A stretch of DNA of 64,000 nucleotides from Aureimonas mangrovi. Its GTDB lineage: Bacteria; Pseudomonadota; Alphaproteobacteria; Rhizobiales; Rhizobiaceae. Positions within the stretch are counted from its first letter, which is position 1. Each line of letters opens with the position of its first letter. The notes under the pieces were generated by a model. That model was not told where the DNA came from and made no database searches. It was given only the letters and a program-made list of their open reading frames with translations. Shown in pieces: positions 39,053-48,900 of the stretch. The stretch spans positions 2,237,001 through 2,301,000 of the forward strand of contig NZ_CP059692.1 in the NCBI RefSeq assembly GCF_014058705.1. The letters are read 5' to 3'. Both the position numbers and the translations under genes were made by a program.

Positions 39053-40017
39053 GCGAACGGGAAGCGGGCGGCTCGCTCGCGCGCCTTCTTCTCGGCCGCT
39101 TCACCGGCCTCGTCGCGACGCTTTTCGCTGTCACGGCCGTGGTTTTCCTCGTCATGCAGGTGCTGCCGGGCGACCCGGCAGCGGTAATGCTCGGCACCTC
39201 CGCCCAGCCTGACACGCTGGCCGCGCTGCGCGCGGAACTCGGCCTCGACCGCCCCGCCGTCATGCGCTACGGCGCGTGGCTTGCCGGCCTTGTCACCGGT
39301 GATCTCGGCACCTCCACCACCTATGGCGTGCCGGTCGCCGGGCTCATGGCGGATCGACTTGCGGTCACGCTGCCGCTCGCGGGGCTGGCGATCCTCCTTT
39401 CGCTTGCGGTCTCGTTGCCGCTCGCGGTCGCTGCGGCGGGACGGCGTGGAAGCTTGGTGGACGCTGGCGTCTCCCTCTTCGCGCAGGCCGGCGTCGCACT
39501 TCCGAACTTCTGGATCGGGCTCCTACTGATCCTTTTCTTCGCCACGGTCTGGCCGATCCTGCCGTCCGGCGGTTTTCCGGGCTGGGACGCCGGCCTCCTC
39601 CCCGCCGCCTCGGCGCTTGTCCTGCCCGCCATCGCCCTCGCTCTGCCGCAGGCTGCGATCCTGACGCGCGTCGCACGCTCGGCGCTTCTTGATACGCTGC
39701 AGGAGGATTTCATCCGCTCGGCGCGCGCAAAGGGTATAAGCCGGCGCCGCGCGCTGTGGCGCCACGCATTGCCCAACGCACTGATCCCGGTCGTGACGAT
39801 CCTCGGCCTTCAGCTCTCCTTCCTCGTCGCCGGCGCGATCCTCGTGGAGAACGTCTTCGCGCTGCCCGGCATGGGGCAGCTCGCCTATCAGGCGCTGATG
39901 CAGCGCGACTTCGCGGTGCTGCAGAACGTCGTCCTGTTCTTCGCCGCGATCGTGATCGTGGTGAACTTCCTCGTCGACCTTTCTTATCTCGCGTTCGATC
40001 CGCGCGTTCGCGCATGA
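39049..40017 (+). CDS. Peptide ABC transporter permease (DppB/OppB type)
   Basis: 322 residues, about six TM helices. DppB signatures: VVFLVMQVLPGDPAAVMLG near the N-terminus and the cytoplasmic EAA loop FIRSARAKGISRRRALWRHAL, with C-terminal VENVFALPGMGQLAYQAL. Start ATG overlaps the substrate-binding-protein stop, and its own TGA overlaps the next gene. Confidence 0.94.
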   Translation: MSEREAGGSLARLLLGRFTGLVATLFAVTAVVFLVMQVLPGDPAAVMLGTSAQPDTLAALRAELGLDRPAVMRYGAWLAGLVTGDLGTSTTYGVPVAGLMADRLAVTLPLAGLAILLSLAVSLPLAVAAAGRRGSLVDAGVSLFAQAGVALPNFWIGLLLILFFATVWPILPSGGFPGWDAGLLPAASALVLPAIALALPQAAILTRVARSALLDTLQEDFIRSARAKGISRRRALWRHALPNALIPVVTILGLQLSFLVAGAILVENVFALPGMGQLAYQALMQRDFAVLQNVVLFFAAIVIVVNFLVDLSYLAFDPRVRA

Positions 40018-40862
40018 GCGCACGCGTGGATGAAACAAGCCGGCCGCGGCGTCTGCCCGCGCGCCTCATTGCCGGCGCCGCGATCCTCGTGATCATTGTG
40101 GCGCTCTCGCTCCTGTCGCTCGTCTGGACGCCGGTCGAAGCCCCCACGCGGCTGCGCATCGCGCTGCGGCTCGCGGCGCCCGGCGACGGGGGCCTCCTCG
40201 GCGCCGACCAGCTCGGCCGAGACGTCCTCTCCCTGCTGATGATCGCGGCCCGCCACTCGCTGGCCATCGCCGCGCTCTCCGTCGCAACGGGGGCCGCGAT
40301 GGGCATCGCCATCGGCCTCGCGGCCGCCGCCCTCTCCGGCCGTCTCGCCGGACACGCCATCATGCGGGCGATGGATGTCGTCTTCGCCTTCCCGCCGATC
40401 CTCTCCGCGATGATGCTCGCCGCGCTTCTCGGCACCGGCTTCGTCAACGCCGTCGTGGCAATCGCCGTCTTCGTCACGCCGGTCTTCGCGCGGGTCGCGC
40501 GGGCCGGCGCGCTACGGGTGCTCGCGCGGGACTACGTCCTTGCCGCGCGTGGTGCGGGCAAGGGGCCCGTGCGGATCGCGGCCGAGCATGTCCTGCCGAA
40601 CATCTCCGGGGACCTCGCGGTGCAGGCATCGATCCAGTTCGGCCTCGCGATCCTGACCGAAGCCGGCCTGAGCTTCCTTGGGCTCGGCCTCGCTCCACCG
40701 GCCCCGTCCTGGGGACGGATGCTCGCCGAATCGCAGACGTTCCTGTCAGCCGCGCCCTGGCTGGCGCTCGCGCCGGGCCTTGCGATCGCGATCACGGTCA
40801 CCGGCGCCAACCTTTTCGGCGACGGCCTGCGCGACCACCTCGACACGCGGGACGAGCGCTGA
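40014..40862 (+). CDS. Peptide ABC transporter permease (DppC/OppC type)
   Basis: 282 residues, about six TM helices. DppC signature GADQLGRDVLSLLMIAARHS, the EAA loop DYVLAARGAGKGPVRIAAEH, and FGLAILTEAGLSFLGLG followed by PPAPSWGRML. Overlaps neighbours by four bases (ATGA) at its start and by one base with the ATP-binding gene. Confidence 0.94.
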   Translation: MSARVDETSRPRRLPARLIAGAAILVIIVALSLLSLVWTPVEAPTRLRIALRLAAPGDGGLLGADQLGRDVLSLLMIAARHSLAIAALSVATGAAMGIAIGLAAAALSGRLAGHAIMRAMDVVFAFPPILSAMMLAALLGTGFVNAVVAIAVFVTPVFARVARAGALRVLARDYVLAARGAGKGPVRIAAEHVLPNISGDLAVQASIQFGLAILTEAGLSFLGLGLAPPAPSWGRMLAESQTFLSAAPWLALAPGLAIAITVTGANLFGDGLRDHLDTRDER

Positions 40863-41820
40863 TGAGCACCCTCCTTCGTGTCCATGATCTCGCGATCGAG
40901 ATCGGCGGCGTGCCGCTCCTCCACGACGTTTCCTTCCAGCTCGATGCCGGCCACACCCTCGGCCTCGTCGGCGAATCCGGTTCGGGCAAGTCGCTTCTGG
41001 CGCTCGCGCTGATCGGGCTTCTTCCGGCGTCCGCGAGCGTGCGTGGCCGCATCGAGTTCGAGGGCCGGGACCTCCTCAAGCTGAACGACCTTGCGATGGA
41101 CAAGGTGCGTGGCCACGGCATCGCAGCTGTTTTCCAGGAGCCGATGACGGCCCTCAACCCCGCGATGCGCGCCGGCACACAGATCGCCGAGGCGTTGCGC
41201 CTCGACGGGCTCGGGCGGCGCGCCGCCCTGTCGAAGACCGTGCGCCTGCTCGACCGGGTGCGCATTCCCGATCCTGAAGCGGCCGCGCGCGCCTATCCTC
41301 ACCAGCTCTCCGGCGGCCAGCGCCAGCGCGTCGCGATCGCCATGGCGATCGCCCGCTCGCCGCGCCTGCTTCTGGCCGACGAGCCGACCACCGCCCTCGA
41401 CGCCGGCGTCCAGGCGGAGATTCTCGATCTTCTGGCGGAACTCGTCTCCGAGAAGGGCATGGCACTGATCCTCGTCAGCCACGACCTCGCGGTCATCGCC
41501 CGCGCCGCGCGGCGCACCTTGGTGCTCTACTCCGGCACGCGGTTCGAGGAGGCGCCGACCGCCGCGCTGATCGCCGCGCCGCAGAACCCCTACACACGCG
41601 CGCTGACGGCGGCGATGCCGCGCGAGCGCGCCAGCAAAAACGACCGCCTGCCCACCATTCCCGGCCGTGTGCCGTCGGCCGGTGCGCCGATGCCCGGCTG
41701 TCGCTTCGCCCCCCGCTGCGGCCTCCGCATCGATGCCTGCGAGGATGGCGAGCCCGAATGGCGCATCGTCGCGGGTCACGGGGTGCGCTGCTTGCGAGCC
41801 GGCGCGGTGGACCAGCCGCG

Positions 41821-41824
<4 letters not shown>
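40862..41824 (+). CDS. Peptide ABC transporter ATP-binding protein (DppD type)
   Basis: 320 residues. Walker A GESGSGKSL near residue 38, signature LSGGQRQRVAIAMAIA, Walker B LLLADEPTTALD, His switch VSHDL, and the C-terminal oligopeptide domain with GCRFAPRCGLRIDACEDGEP (the four-Cys-type region of OppD/DppD). The ATG shares its A with the preceding TGA. Confidence 0.94.
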
Positions 41825-42603
<779 letters not shown>

Positions 42604-42616
42604 CCTCCCTGCTTCC

Positions 42617-43939
42617 TCAGCCGAGGAATCGTTCGTCGGCGCGGTCGAGGTCACGGCGAAGGCGCGTGACGGTCAGCGTGTCGTCGGCTCGGCAGTTCTC
42701 GTGTGTCAGAAGATCACCCGCACGAACCGGCGTCGTGACGACGGCCTTCTCCGCAAGACCCAGCGGCAGCGCCTTGCGCTCCCGCGCGTCGCGCCATTCC
42801 ATTGCAAAGCCGCGATAATCCGCCATGCCGATGCGGCCCAGCGTCTCACCGACCGCGAGGTCGCGTTTTGCGACCGCGCCGCATTCCCCCACTGGCCGGT
42901 CCAGCGGCTGCATGTCGGGCCGCCCATAGATTACGGCGCGCGCGGCCGAAAGCGGCGTCTCGAGGCTCGTCAGATGGAAGGGCCTCGTCAGCGAGAAGCA
43001 GGGGCCGGGGCCGACCTTCAGATCCGCCATGCGCTCGATAGCGCGCGGGTGGCGCGGCCTCGCGATGCAGAATACCCCCGGCGCGACACCTTTGCCGATC
43101 GTATAGTCCACGCGCCCGCCCGCCGACAGGACACCGCCATCGGCCTCGGTGCAGAGGACCTGCGCGAGATTGTCGAGCGTCGCCTTCGGCCCGTGCATGC
43201 CCGGCACGTCGGGTACAAGGCCCGTACAGTTGGCGATGGCGGTCATCTCGACCATCGTCTTCGAGCCGTCGATGAACTCTACCAGCATGCGCGCGTTCAT
43301 GTTACGCTCGCGCGCCTCGTCCTCGTAGTCGTCCGGCACGGCAGTGACGTCGAGCGGGTTGTTCTTGCCCTTGCCCGCCGCGACGATCTCCATGCCGAGG
43401 GACTGGGCGAAGGAAATCAGTTCCAGCGTCGCAGCCGGCTCGTCCCCTGCGGAACCCGTGTAGACGGTGCCGGCGCGCCGAGCCTCGGCAGCCAGATGCC
43501 GGCCGACGGTGATGTCGGCCTCCACGTTCAACATCACGATGTGCTTGCCGTTGCGGATCGCCTCCAGCGCCAGCCGCGCTCCGACCTCAGGGCTGCCCGT
43601 CGCATCCACCACCACATCGATGCGCCCGGCCGCGCACATCGCGTCGAGATCGTCGGTGATGGCTATGCGTCCGCTCTCGATGGTGCGGTCGATCTCAGCC
43701 GCGCTCGCGGCAATTTGGCCGTGGTCCGCATCGTAGCCGGCCATGGCGATCGCCTCGCGCGGGCGCGTCGGGCGGCTCGCGCCGATGGCGCCGATGCGGA
43801 TGCCTGACATCAGCGCCGCCTGCACCACGATGTCCGTGCCCATCTGCCCCGCGCCCGCGAGGGCGATGGTGACGGGACCCTTCTCCTCGCTCCAGCGGTG
43901 GAGTTCGGCGGCAAATCCGATGCGCTCGATCACGGGCAT
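42617..43939 (-). CDS. NAD(P)-dependent oxidoreductase with SAF domain (homoserine dehydrogenase-like)
   Basis: 440 residues. Rossmann motif VTIALAGAGQMGTDIVVQAAL near residue 25, a DVVVDATGSPEVGARLALEAI segment, a catalytic-like middle domain with SAGDEPAATLELISFAQSLG and KGKNNPLDVTAVP, and a C-terminal SAF domain (AEKAVVTTPVRAGDLLTHEN). Proteins of this architecture are annotated as homoserine-dehydrogenase-like or DRL-type oxidoreductases, some acting on sugar acids; the substrate here is unknown. Convergent with the peptide importer; upstream of it lies a sugar transferase gene on the same strand. Confidence 0.85.
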   Translation of the reverse strand: MPVIERIGFAAELHRWSEEKGPVTIALAGAGQMGTDIVVQAALMSGIRIGAIGASRPTRPREAIAMAGYDADHGQIAASAAEIDRTIESGRIAITDDLDAMCAAGRIDVVVDATGSPEVGARLALEAIRNGKHIVMLNVEADITVGRHLAAEARRAGTVYTGSAGDEPAATLELISFAQSLGMEIVAAGKGKNNPLDVTAVPDDYEDEARERNMNARMLVEFIDGSKTMVEMTAIANCTGLVPDVPGMHGPKATLDNLAQVLCTEADGGVLSAGGRVDYTIGKGVAPGVFCIARPRHPRAIERMADLKVGPGPCFSLTRPFHLTSLETPLSAARAVIYGRPDMQPLDRPVGECGAVAKRDLAVGETLGRIGMADYRGFAMEWRDARERKALPLGLAEKAVVTTPVRAGDLLTHENCRADDTLTVTRLRRDLDRADERFLG

Positions 43940-43968
43940 GACGGTCCTTTGGTCGGCATTTGCGAAAT

Positions 43969-44523
43969 TTAGGAACGGACGCGGTCGCCGCGCCCCCCTC
44001 CGAAGACGGTTTTGAGGATCAGGCCGAGATCCCCGAAGAAGCTTTGCTCGCGAAGATAGGCGGCGTCGAGGACGGCAAGGCGTTCGGGATCGGACATGTC
44101 GACGCCGGCGATCTGCGCCGGGCCGGTGATGCCCGGTCGCAGGGCGAAGACGCCGCGCTCGCGGCGCGCCTCGATGAGTTGCCTCTGGGTAGGCAGGCAG
44201 GGGCGCGGGCCGACGAGGCTCATGTCGCCCTTCAAGACGTTCCAGAGCTGCGGCAACTCGTCGAGCTTGAAGTGCCGCAGGCGTGCGCCGAGCGGCGTGA
44301 CGGCGGCGCGAGGCGTTTCATGCGAGGCGGCATGCGCCGTGCCGGAGCGCATCGTGCGCAGCTTGTAGAAGGTGAAGACACGCTCGCCCTGCCCCACGCG
44401 CGACTGGCGGAAGATGCCCGCGCCGTCGCTCTCGCGTCGGATCATCCAGGCGAGCAGAAGGATTAACCACCCGAGGAGAACGAGGCCCGCGAGGCTGCAT
44501 GCGATGTCGAAAAGACGTTTCAT
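43969..44523 (-). CDS. Undecaprenyl-phosphate sugar-phosphate transferase (PglC/WcaJ C-terminal type)
   Basis: 184 residues. One N-terminal hydrophobic segment ([20 protein letters not shown]), then the bacterial sugar transferase domain: [30 protein letters not shown] followed by PRP. This monotopic phosphoglycosyl transferase starts assembly of a surface glycan on undecaprenyl phosphate. The start at 44523 (MKRLFDIA) gives a minimal PglC-like enzyme without the extra WcaJ TM bundle. Divergent from the epimerase at 44605. Confidence 0.93.
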   Translation of the reverse strand: MKRLFDIACSLAGLVLLGWLILLLAWMIRRESDGAGIFRQSRVGQGERVFTFYKLRTMRSGTAHAASHETPRAAVTPLGARLRHFKLDELPQLWNVLKGDMSLVGPRPCLPTQRQLIEARRERGVFALRPGITGPAQIAGVDMSDPERLAVLDAAYLREQSFFGDLGLILKTVFGGGRGDRVRS

Positions 44524-44604
44524 CGTCGCTGCGAATGCCGCAAACGCTTCGGTGTGGCAAGCAAGCCGTTGCCTCGCCCGCGACTTCTGTTCACTAACGG
44601 TCTC

Positions 44605-45552
44605 ATGCGCGTTCTCGTCACAGGCTCGACAGGCTTCATCGGCCGTCATCTGGTGCCCCGTCTCCTCGACGAGGGCGACGACGTGTTCGCGCTCGTTCGC
44701 CGCGAGGGCGAGACGCCTCTACCGGGCGTGACACAGGTCTTCTGCGGTGAGGACCTGGTTGCGGGGATGGCGGCGGTCGAATGGCCGGACGAGCTCGACC
44801 TCGTCGTCCATCTCGCCGCGCTCAACCCGCCGCGCGGAACGCCGGAGGCCTCCGACAGGGCCGCGCTGATGCGCGCGAACGCCGCCGGCACGCGCGCGCT
44901 CGCCGAGCGCGCGGTCGAGGCCGGCGTGCCGCGCTTTCTCTTCCTCTCCAGCGCCAACGTCCACGTGCCGCAGGACGACCGCCCGATCATCGAGGACGAT
45001 ATCGGCGCCCCCGCCGACCCTTACGCCGAATCGAAGCTCGCGGCCGAGGGCTATCTCGGCGAGACGCTGGCCGGCTCGGGCACGCGCTACACGGTTCTGC
45101 GCCCAGCCCCCGTCTATGGCCCGGGCGGCGGCGGCGCTGTCGCGGCGCTCCATCGTCTGGCGAAATCGCGCCTGCCGCTGCCCTTCGCCTCGCTGGAGGC
45201 GCGGCGAAGCATCCTCGCCGTGGAGAACCTCGTCGATGCGCTCCTGTGGGCCCGCGCCCATCCGGGCGCCCAGGACGACGTCTTCCTCGTCGCAGACGAC
45301 GAGGCGGTGACGCTCGCCGAACTCGTGGAGATGATGCGCGAGACCGAAGGGCGGCCGCGCCGGCTCTTCCGCGCGCCCGCCTCGCTCGTGCGCCTCGGCC
45401 TCGGTGCACTCGGCCGCGGGGAGATGGCGCGCAGGCTCTCTGAGGACTTTGTCGTCGACACCTCGAAGATCCGGCTGCGCCTCGGCTGGCGCCCTCGCCT
45501 CTCGACGCGTGAGGGCCTGGTCTCGCTCGGCCACACGGTGAGCAAGCGATGA
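44605..45552 (+). CDS. NAD-dependent epimerase/dehydratase (extended SDR)
   Basis: 315 residues. Nucleotide-binding GSTGFIG at 7-13 and catalytic YAESK (Tyr140, Lys144), with VHLAALNPPRG and LSSANVHVP typical of the family. Close relatives in sugar-transferase loci are UDP-hexose 4-epimerases or 4-reductases, so it probably makes the sugar nucleotide for the adjacent transferase; exact reaction uncertain. Its stop overlaps the next small gene (ATGA). Confidence 0.9.
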   Translation: MRVLVTGSTGFIGRHLVPRLLDEGDDVFALVRREGETPLPGVTQVFCGEDLVAGMAAVEWPDELDLVVHLAALNPPRGTPEASDRAALMRANAAGTRALAERAVEAGVPRFLFLSSANVHVPQDDRPIIEDDIGAPADPYAESKLAAEGYLGETLAGSGTRYTVLRPAPVYGPGGGGAVAALHRLAKSRLPLPFASLEARRSILAVENLVDALLWARAHPGAQDDVFLVADDEAVTLAELVEMMRETEGRPRRLFRAPASLVRLGLGALGRGEMARRLSEDFVVDTSKIRLRLGWRPRLSTREGLVSLGHTVSKR

Positions 45553-45728
45553 GCGATCACAAGCCTGTCGATCCGGCCAAGCTCGCCCGCCAGCAGCGGC
45601 TGGAGCAGACGCTTCGCGAGAACCTCAAACGGCGCCGCACGCAGGCAAAGGCGCGGCGCGAGGACGTCGACCTGGCGGACAAGACCGACGAGCCCCAAAC
45701 GCGGGACGAACAGGGCCGCGACGCATAG
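45549..45728 (+). CDS. Small basic helical protein, unknown function
   Basis: 59 residues translated from ATG 45549 to TAG 45728: begins MSDHKPVDPAKLARQQRLEQ and continues with a Lys/Arg-rich helix (TLRENLKRRRTQAKARRED). The ATGA overlap with the epimerase stop and the charged coiled-coil-like composition support it being real; no family is recognised with certainty. hemA follows after 96 bases. Confidence 0.65.
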   Translation: MSDHKPVDPAKLARQQRLEQTLRENLKRRRTQAKARREDVDLADKTDEPQTRDEQGRDA

Positions 45729-45797
45729 GACAATCGGTCCAAGGCGAACGGCCGCATAAGCCCCTCGCGGGCGTGGACTTCCATCCCACGGCACCTT

Positions 45798-45822
45798 AGA
45801 ACCCTTCTCACGAAGGAGTTCT
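45798..45822 (+). promoter_or_regulatory. Hairpin sequestering the hemA ribosome-binding site
   Basis: AGAACCCTTC (45798-45807) pairs with GAAGG-A-GTTCT (45812-45822) around loop TCAC, giving ten base pairs interrupted by one bulged A. The hemA SD GAAGGAG lies entirely in the 3' arm, and the ATG is two bases beyond the stem. This would limit ribosome access unless melted. Confidence 0.5.
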
Positions 45823-45824
45823 GC

Positions 45825-47102
45825 ATGATCGACTATCGGAGCCATTTCGAGGCCGCCATCGAGGCGCTGCACGCCGAGAAGCGCTACCGTGTCTTCGCCG
45901 ACCTCGAGCGCATCGCCGGGCGTTTTCCGAAGGCGGTCTGGCGCCACGATGGCGAGGCTCGCGAGATCACCGTCTGGTGCTCCAACGACTATCTCGGCAT
46001 GGGCCAGCACCCGGCCGTGACCGACGCGATGACGCGCACCGTTTCCTCGATGGGCACCGGTGCGGGCGGCACGCGCAACATCTCCGGCACCAATCATCCG
46101 CTGGTCGAACTCGAGGCGGAACTCGCCGACCTTCACGGCAAGGAAGCGGCCCTCGTCTTCACCTCGGGCTTCGTCTCCAACGAGGCGTCGATCTCCACGA
46201 TCGCCAAGCTCCTGCCGGACTGCGTGATCCTCTCCGACGAGCTGAACCACGCCTCGATGATCGAAGGCGTGCGCAAGTCCGGCGCCCGCAAGCAGGTGTT
46301 CCGCCACAACGATCTCGGCCATCTCGAAGAGCTTTTGAAGGCTGCCGGCGAGCGTCCGAAGCTCGTCGTCTTCGAGAGCGTCTACTCGATGGACGGCGAC
46401 ATCGCGCCCATCGCCGAAATCGCGGCGCTCGCCAAGCGCTACAACGCGATGACCTATATCGACGAGGTCCATGCCGTCGGCATGTACGGGAAGCGCGGCG
46501 CCGGCATCTGCGAGCGGGACGGCGTCTCGGAGCGCATCGACGTGATCGAGGGCACGCTCGCCAAGGCTTTCGGCGTCCTCGGCGGCTATATCGCCGGCCC
46601 CCGCGCGATCATCGACGCGGTGCGCTCCTACGCACCGGGCTTCATCTTCACGACGGCCCTGCCCCCGGCGCTCGCGGCCGCCGCGACCGCCTCGATCCGC
46701 CACCTGAAGGCATCTGGCGTCGAGCGCGCCGGCCAGCAGCGCCAGGCGGCCCGCACCAAGGCGGTGTTCGGCGAGGCCGATCTGCCGGTGATGGCCTCGC
46801 AGACGCATATCGTGCCGTTGCTCGTCGGCGATCCGGATCTATGCAAGCGCGCCAGCGACCGGCTGCTCGAACGCCACGGCATCTACATCCAGCCGATCAA
46901 CTACCCGACCGTGCCCCGCGGCACGGAGCGTCTTCGCATCACGCCGACCCCGCTCCACGACGACGCGCTGATCGATGAGCTTCGCGCGGCGCTGGTCGAG
47001 ACCTGGGAGGCGATCGGCATTCCCTTCGCCTCGCAGCGCCCCGCCGAGGAAGAGCGGGACGTGGAAGCAACGCCGCTGGTCGTCTCGAAGGCGGGCGGCT
47101 AG
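45825..47102 (+). CDS. hemA: 5-aminolevulinate synthase
   Basis: 425 residues. PLP enzyme condensing glycine and succinyl-CoA, the first step of the alphaproteobacterial (C4) heme pathway. Seen: [13 protein letters not shown] near 51, [19 protein letters not shown], the His/Asp PLP contacts [10 protein letters not shown] and [11 protein letters not shown], and the Schiff-base Lys in [14 protein letters not shown] (about Lys247). ATG 45825 with SD GAAGGAG. Sits between glycan-assembly genes but is itself core metabolism. Confidence 0.98.
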   Translation: MIDYRSHFEAAIEALHAEKRYRVFADLERIAGRFPKAVWRHDGEAREITVWCSNDYLGMGQHPAVTDAMTRTVSSMGTGAGGTRNISGTNHPLVELEAELADLHGKEAALVFTSGFVSNEASISTIAKLLPDCVILSDELNHASMIEGVRKSGARKQVFRHNDLGHLEELLKAAGERPKLVVFESVYSMDGDIAPIAEIAALAKRYNAMTYIDEVHAVGMYGKRGAGICERDGVSERIDVIEGTLAKAFGVLGGYIAGPRAIIDAVRSYAPGFIFTTALPPALAAAATASIRHLKASGVERAGQQRQAARTKAVFGEADLPVMASQTHIVPLLVGDPDLCKRASDRLLERHGIYIQPINYPTVPRGTERLRITPTPLHDDALIDELRAALVETWEAIGIPFASQRPAEEERDVEATPLVVSKAGG

Positions 47103-47166
47103 GGCCGAGAACCGCGTTCGGCCTTCGGACAGCTCGGCATTCGGATCGAAGGCGTGGAAGCGGCCT

Positions 47167-48015
47167 CTAGCCTTTCGAGGCCGTGTCCTTCGCAGCGTGG
47201 CGCTGCTTGCGCGTTGCCGGCTTGAGCGAGCGCAGCCAGCCGTCCACCCGCCCCTGAAGGCGCGTGAGTCCCATCAGCCTGTCGATGGCGACATTCGCCG
47301 TCTCGACGCGCTCGGTCAGAACCTCGGCTGCCGTCAGCGCCACATCGTCGGGCGAGATGTCCGGGAAGCGCCGGGCGATGGCCGCCAGCGGCGAAGCCTC
47401 GTCCCGCGCGCCGGTCATCTCGATGCGGCCGGACCGGCGCATCAGCCGCAGGGTGATCTGCTCGAACGTCCAGTCGTGATCGTAGAAGAGCTTCCACCTG
47501 GCGCTGCGTTTGGCGGTGAAGCCGGCGAGCACGATGCGCGTCGCCGGCACGGCCTCCGAAAGGAACAGCGCCAGCGCGAAGCCCGTCGTCGGCAGATGCG
47601 TCGACGGGTAAAAGCCCGCGACGCTCTGGCTGAGGTCGAGATGGCCGACCGCGCCGATGCCGAAATCGGCGGCCGGGCTGAAGACCTCGCCGCCCCCCAC
47701 TCTGATGTTGAGGATGCCGCAGAAGCCCCCCTCGCGCAGCGGCGCCAGCACCTGCGGCACCTCGCGACGATGGACGATATTGGCGCCCATCGTGCCGGAC
47801 CGTGCGACGAGAAGCGAGATCCCATCAAAGGGTTGGGACAAGACCTTGTAGGTCTTGTTGAAGAAGACGAAGAGCGTGTCGTCCGCGTATTGCCGGCGCA
47901 ACGCGGCGACATCCATCGCCTCGCTGTTGCCGACGAGGACGATGGTCGAAAAGCGTGCGAAGAAGGCGGCGGCCTGCTCCGGCGCCTCAGCCCCGGTTAT
48001 CGCCTGGCCGGCCAT
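47167..48015 (-). CDS. Glycosyltransferase family 29 (sialyltransferase)-like protein
   Basis: 282 residues. Features resembling sialyl motifs: VLVGNS (residues 26-31) and VFFNKTYKV (motif L region), LPTTGFALALFLSEA (141-155, motif S with PTTG), and His180-x4-Glu185 in FYDHDWTFEQ (motif VS). A basic C-terminal tail follows. GT29 enzymes transfer sialic acid or Kdo-like nonulosonates from CMP donors; the donor here is not known and no CMP-sialate genes are nearby. The start ATG 48015 lies five bases after the stop of the upstream glycosyltransferase, so the two are probably cotranscribed. Confidence 0.7.
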   Translation of the reverse strand: MAGQAITGAEAPEQAAAFFARFSTIVLVGNSEAMDVAALRRQYADDTLFVFFNKTYKVLSQPFDGISLLVARSGTMGANIVHRREVPQVLAPLREGGFCGILNIRVGGGEVFSPAADFGIGAVGHLDLSQSVAGFYPSTHLPTTGFALALFLSEAVPATRIVLAGFTAKRSARWKLFYDHDWTFEQITLRLMRRSGRIEMTGARDEASPLAAIARRFPDISPDDVALTAAEVLTERVETANVAIDRLMGLTRLQGRVDGWLRSLKPATRKQRHAAKDTASKG

Positions 48016-48020
48016 GTCGC

Positions 48021-48719
48021 TCAGGAGGCCGAGACCTTCTGCTGCACATGGAGGACACGCTCGCGCATGGCGAACCACTCCTCGGCGTAGTCGTCGTTCC
48101 GGTACTCGTCGAAATACGGCCCGCCATCGGTGAAGTGCACGTTCTTGGCGGCCGGGTCGTGGTCGTACTCGTTGACCAGCCAGTTCCAGGCCGGCGGCAG
48201 CTTGCCGATCTCGTCGTCGCTCTCCAGCCACTTGAACTGGTGGAGCTGAAGGCCCGTCGCCGTGTTCACGTAATCCGGCGTCAGCGCACGGCAGCGCGCA
48301 TTGTTGAAGAGGAGGACACTCGACCAGTTCTTCTTCTCGTATTTGGTCTGCACCTGTCCGAGGAACTTCGTGTCGACCTTGGGCTGGTAGTCGTGCTGCA
48401 CGCACATCACCGCCTTCGTCTCGTCGCGCAGCGCCCACAGTTCGGCGATGTCCGCACGCATCAGCATGTCGCAGTCCATGAACAGGCTCCAGCCCTCGTA
48501 GTTCGAGAGGTAGGGCGTAAGGAACCGCGAGAACGAGAATTCGGTCGATTGGAGCGCGTTGCGCTCGCGGGTGAAGATGCCCTCGAGGTTCGACAGCACC
48601 AGCGGCGAGAACATGACCGGCATCGTCGAATGCTCGATGATGCTCTGCGTCAGGACGTGGTAGGCGACCACTTCCTTCGTGTCGAAACCGATGAAGACGC
48701 GTGCGATCTCGGATGCCAT
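48021..48719 (-). CDS. Glycosyltransferase, GT8-like
   Basis: 232 residues. N-terminal RVFIGFDTKEVVAYHVLTQS, a DxD-type motif in SLFMDCDMLMRAD, and SVLLFNNARCRAL followed by LPPAWNWLVNEYDHDP, a pattern typical of GT-A fold GT8-like transferases. Substrate unknown. ATG 48719 (MASEIARVFIG). Upstream partner of the GT29-like gene; divergent from the glycosyltransferase at 48901. Confidence 0.83.
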   Translation of the reverse strand: MASEIARVFIGFDTKEVVAYHVLTQSIIEHSTMPVMFSPLVLSNLEGIFTRERNALQSTEFSFSRFLTPYLSNYEGWSLFMDCDMLMRADIAELWALRDETKAVMCVQHDYQPKVDTKFLGQVQTKYEKKNWSSVLLFNNARCRALTPDYVNTATGLQLHQFKWLESDDEIGKLPPAWNWLVNEYDHDPAAKNVHFTDGGPYFDEYRNDDYAEEWFAMRERVLHVQQKVSAS

Positions 48720-48900
48720 CTGCGTTGTTCCCGCCCAATCGAAAGGTAGCCGTAGCAAGCGCGCTTTAGGCCATCGCCGCCGGCACATCAACATCGCAGG
48801 CCCGATCACGGCCTTGTGCGTGTCCAGTGATTCCGCCATAAGCACCGCCGCGCCCTGTGCCGCGCCCAACGGCGGAAGGACGCCTGTCCGGCGGAGATGC

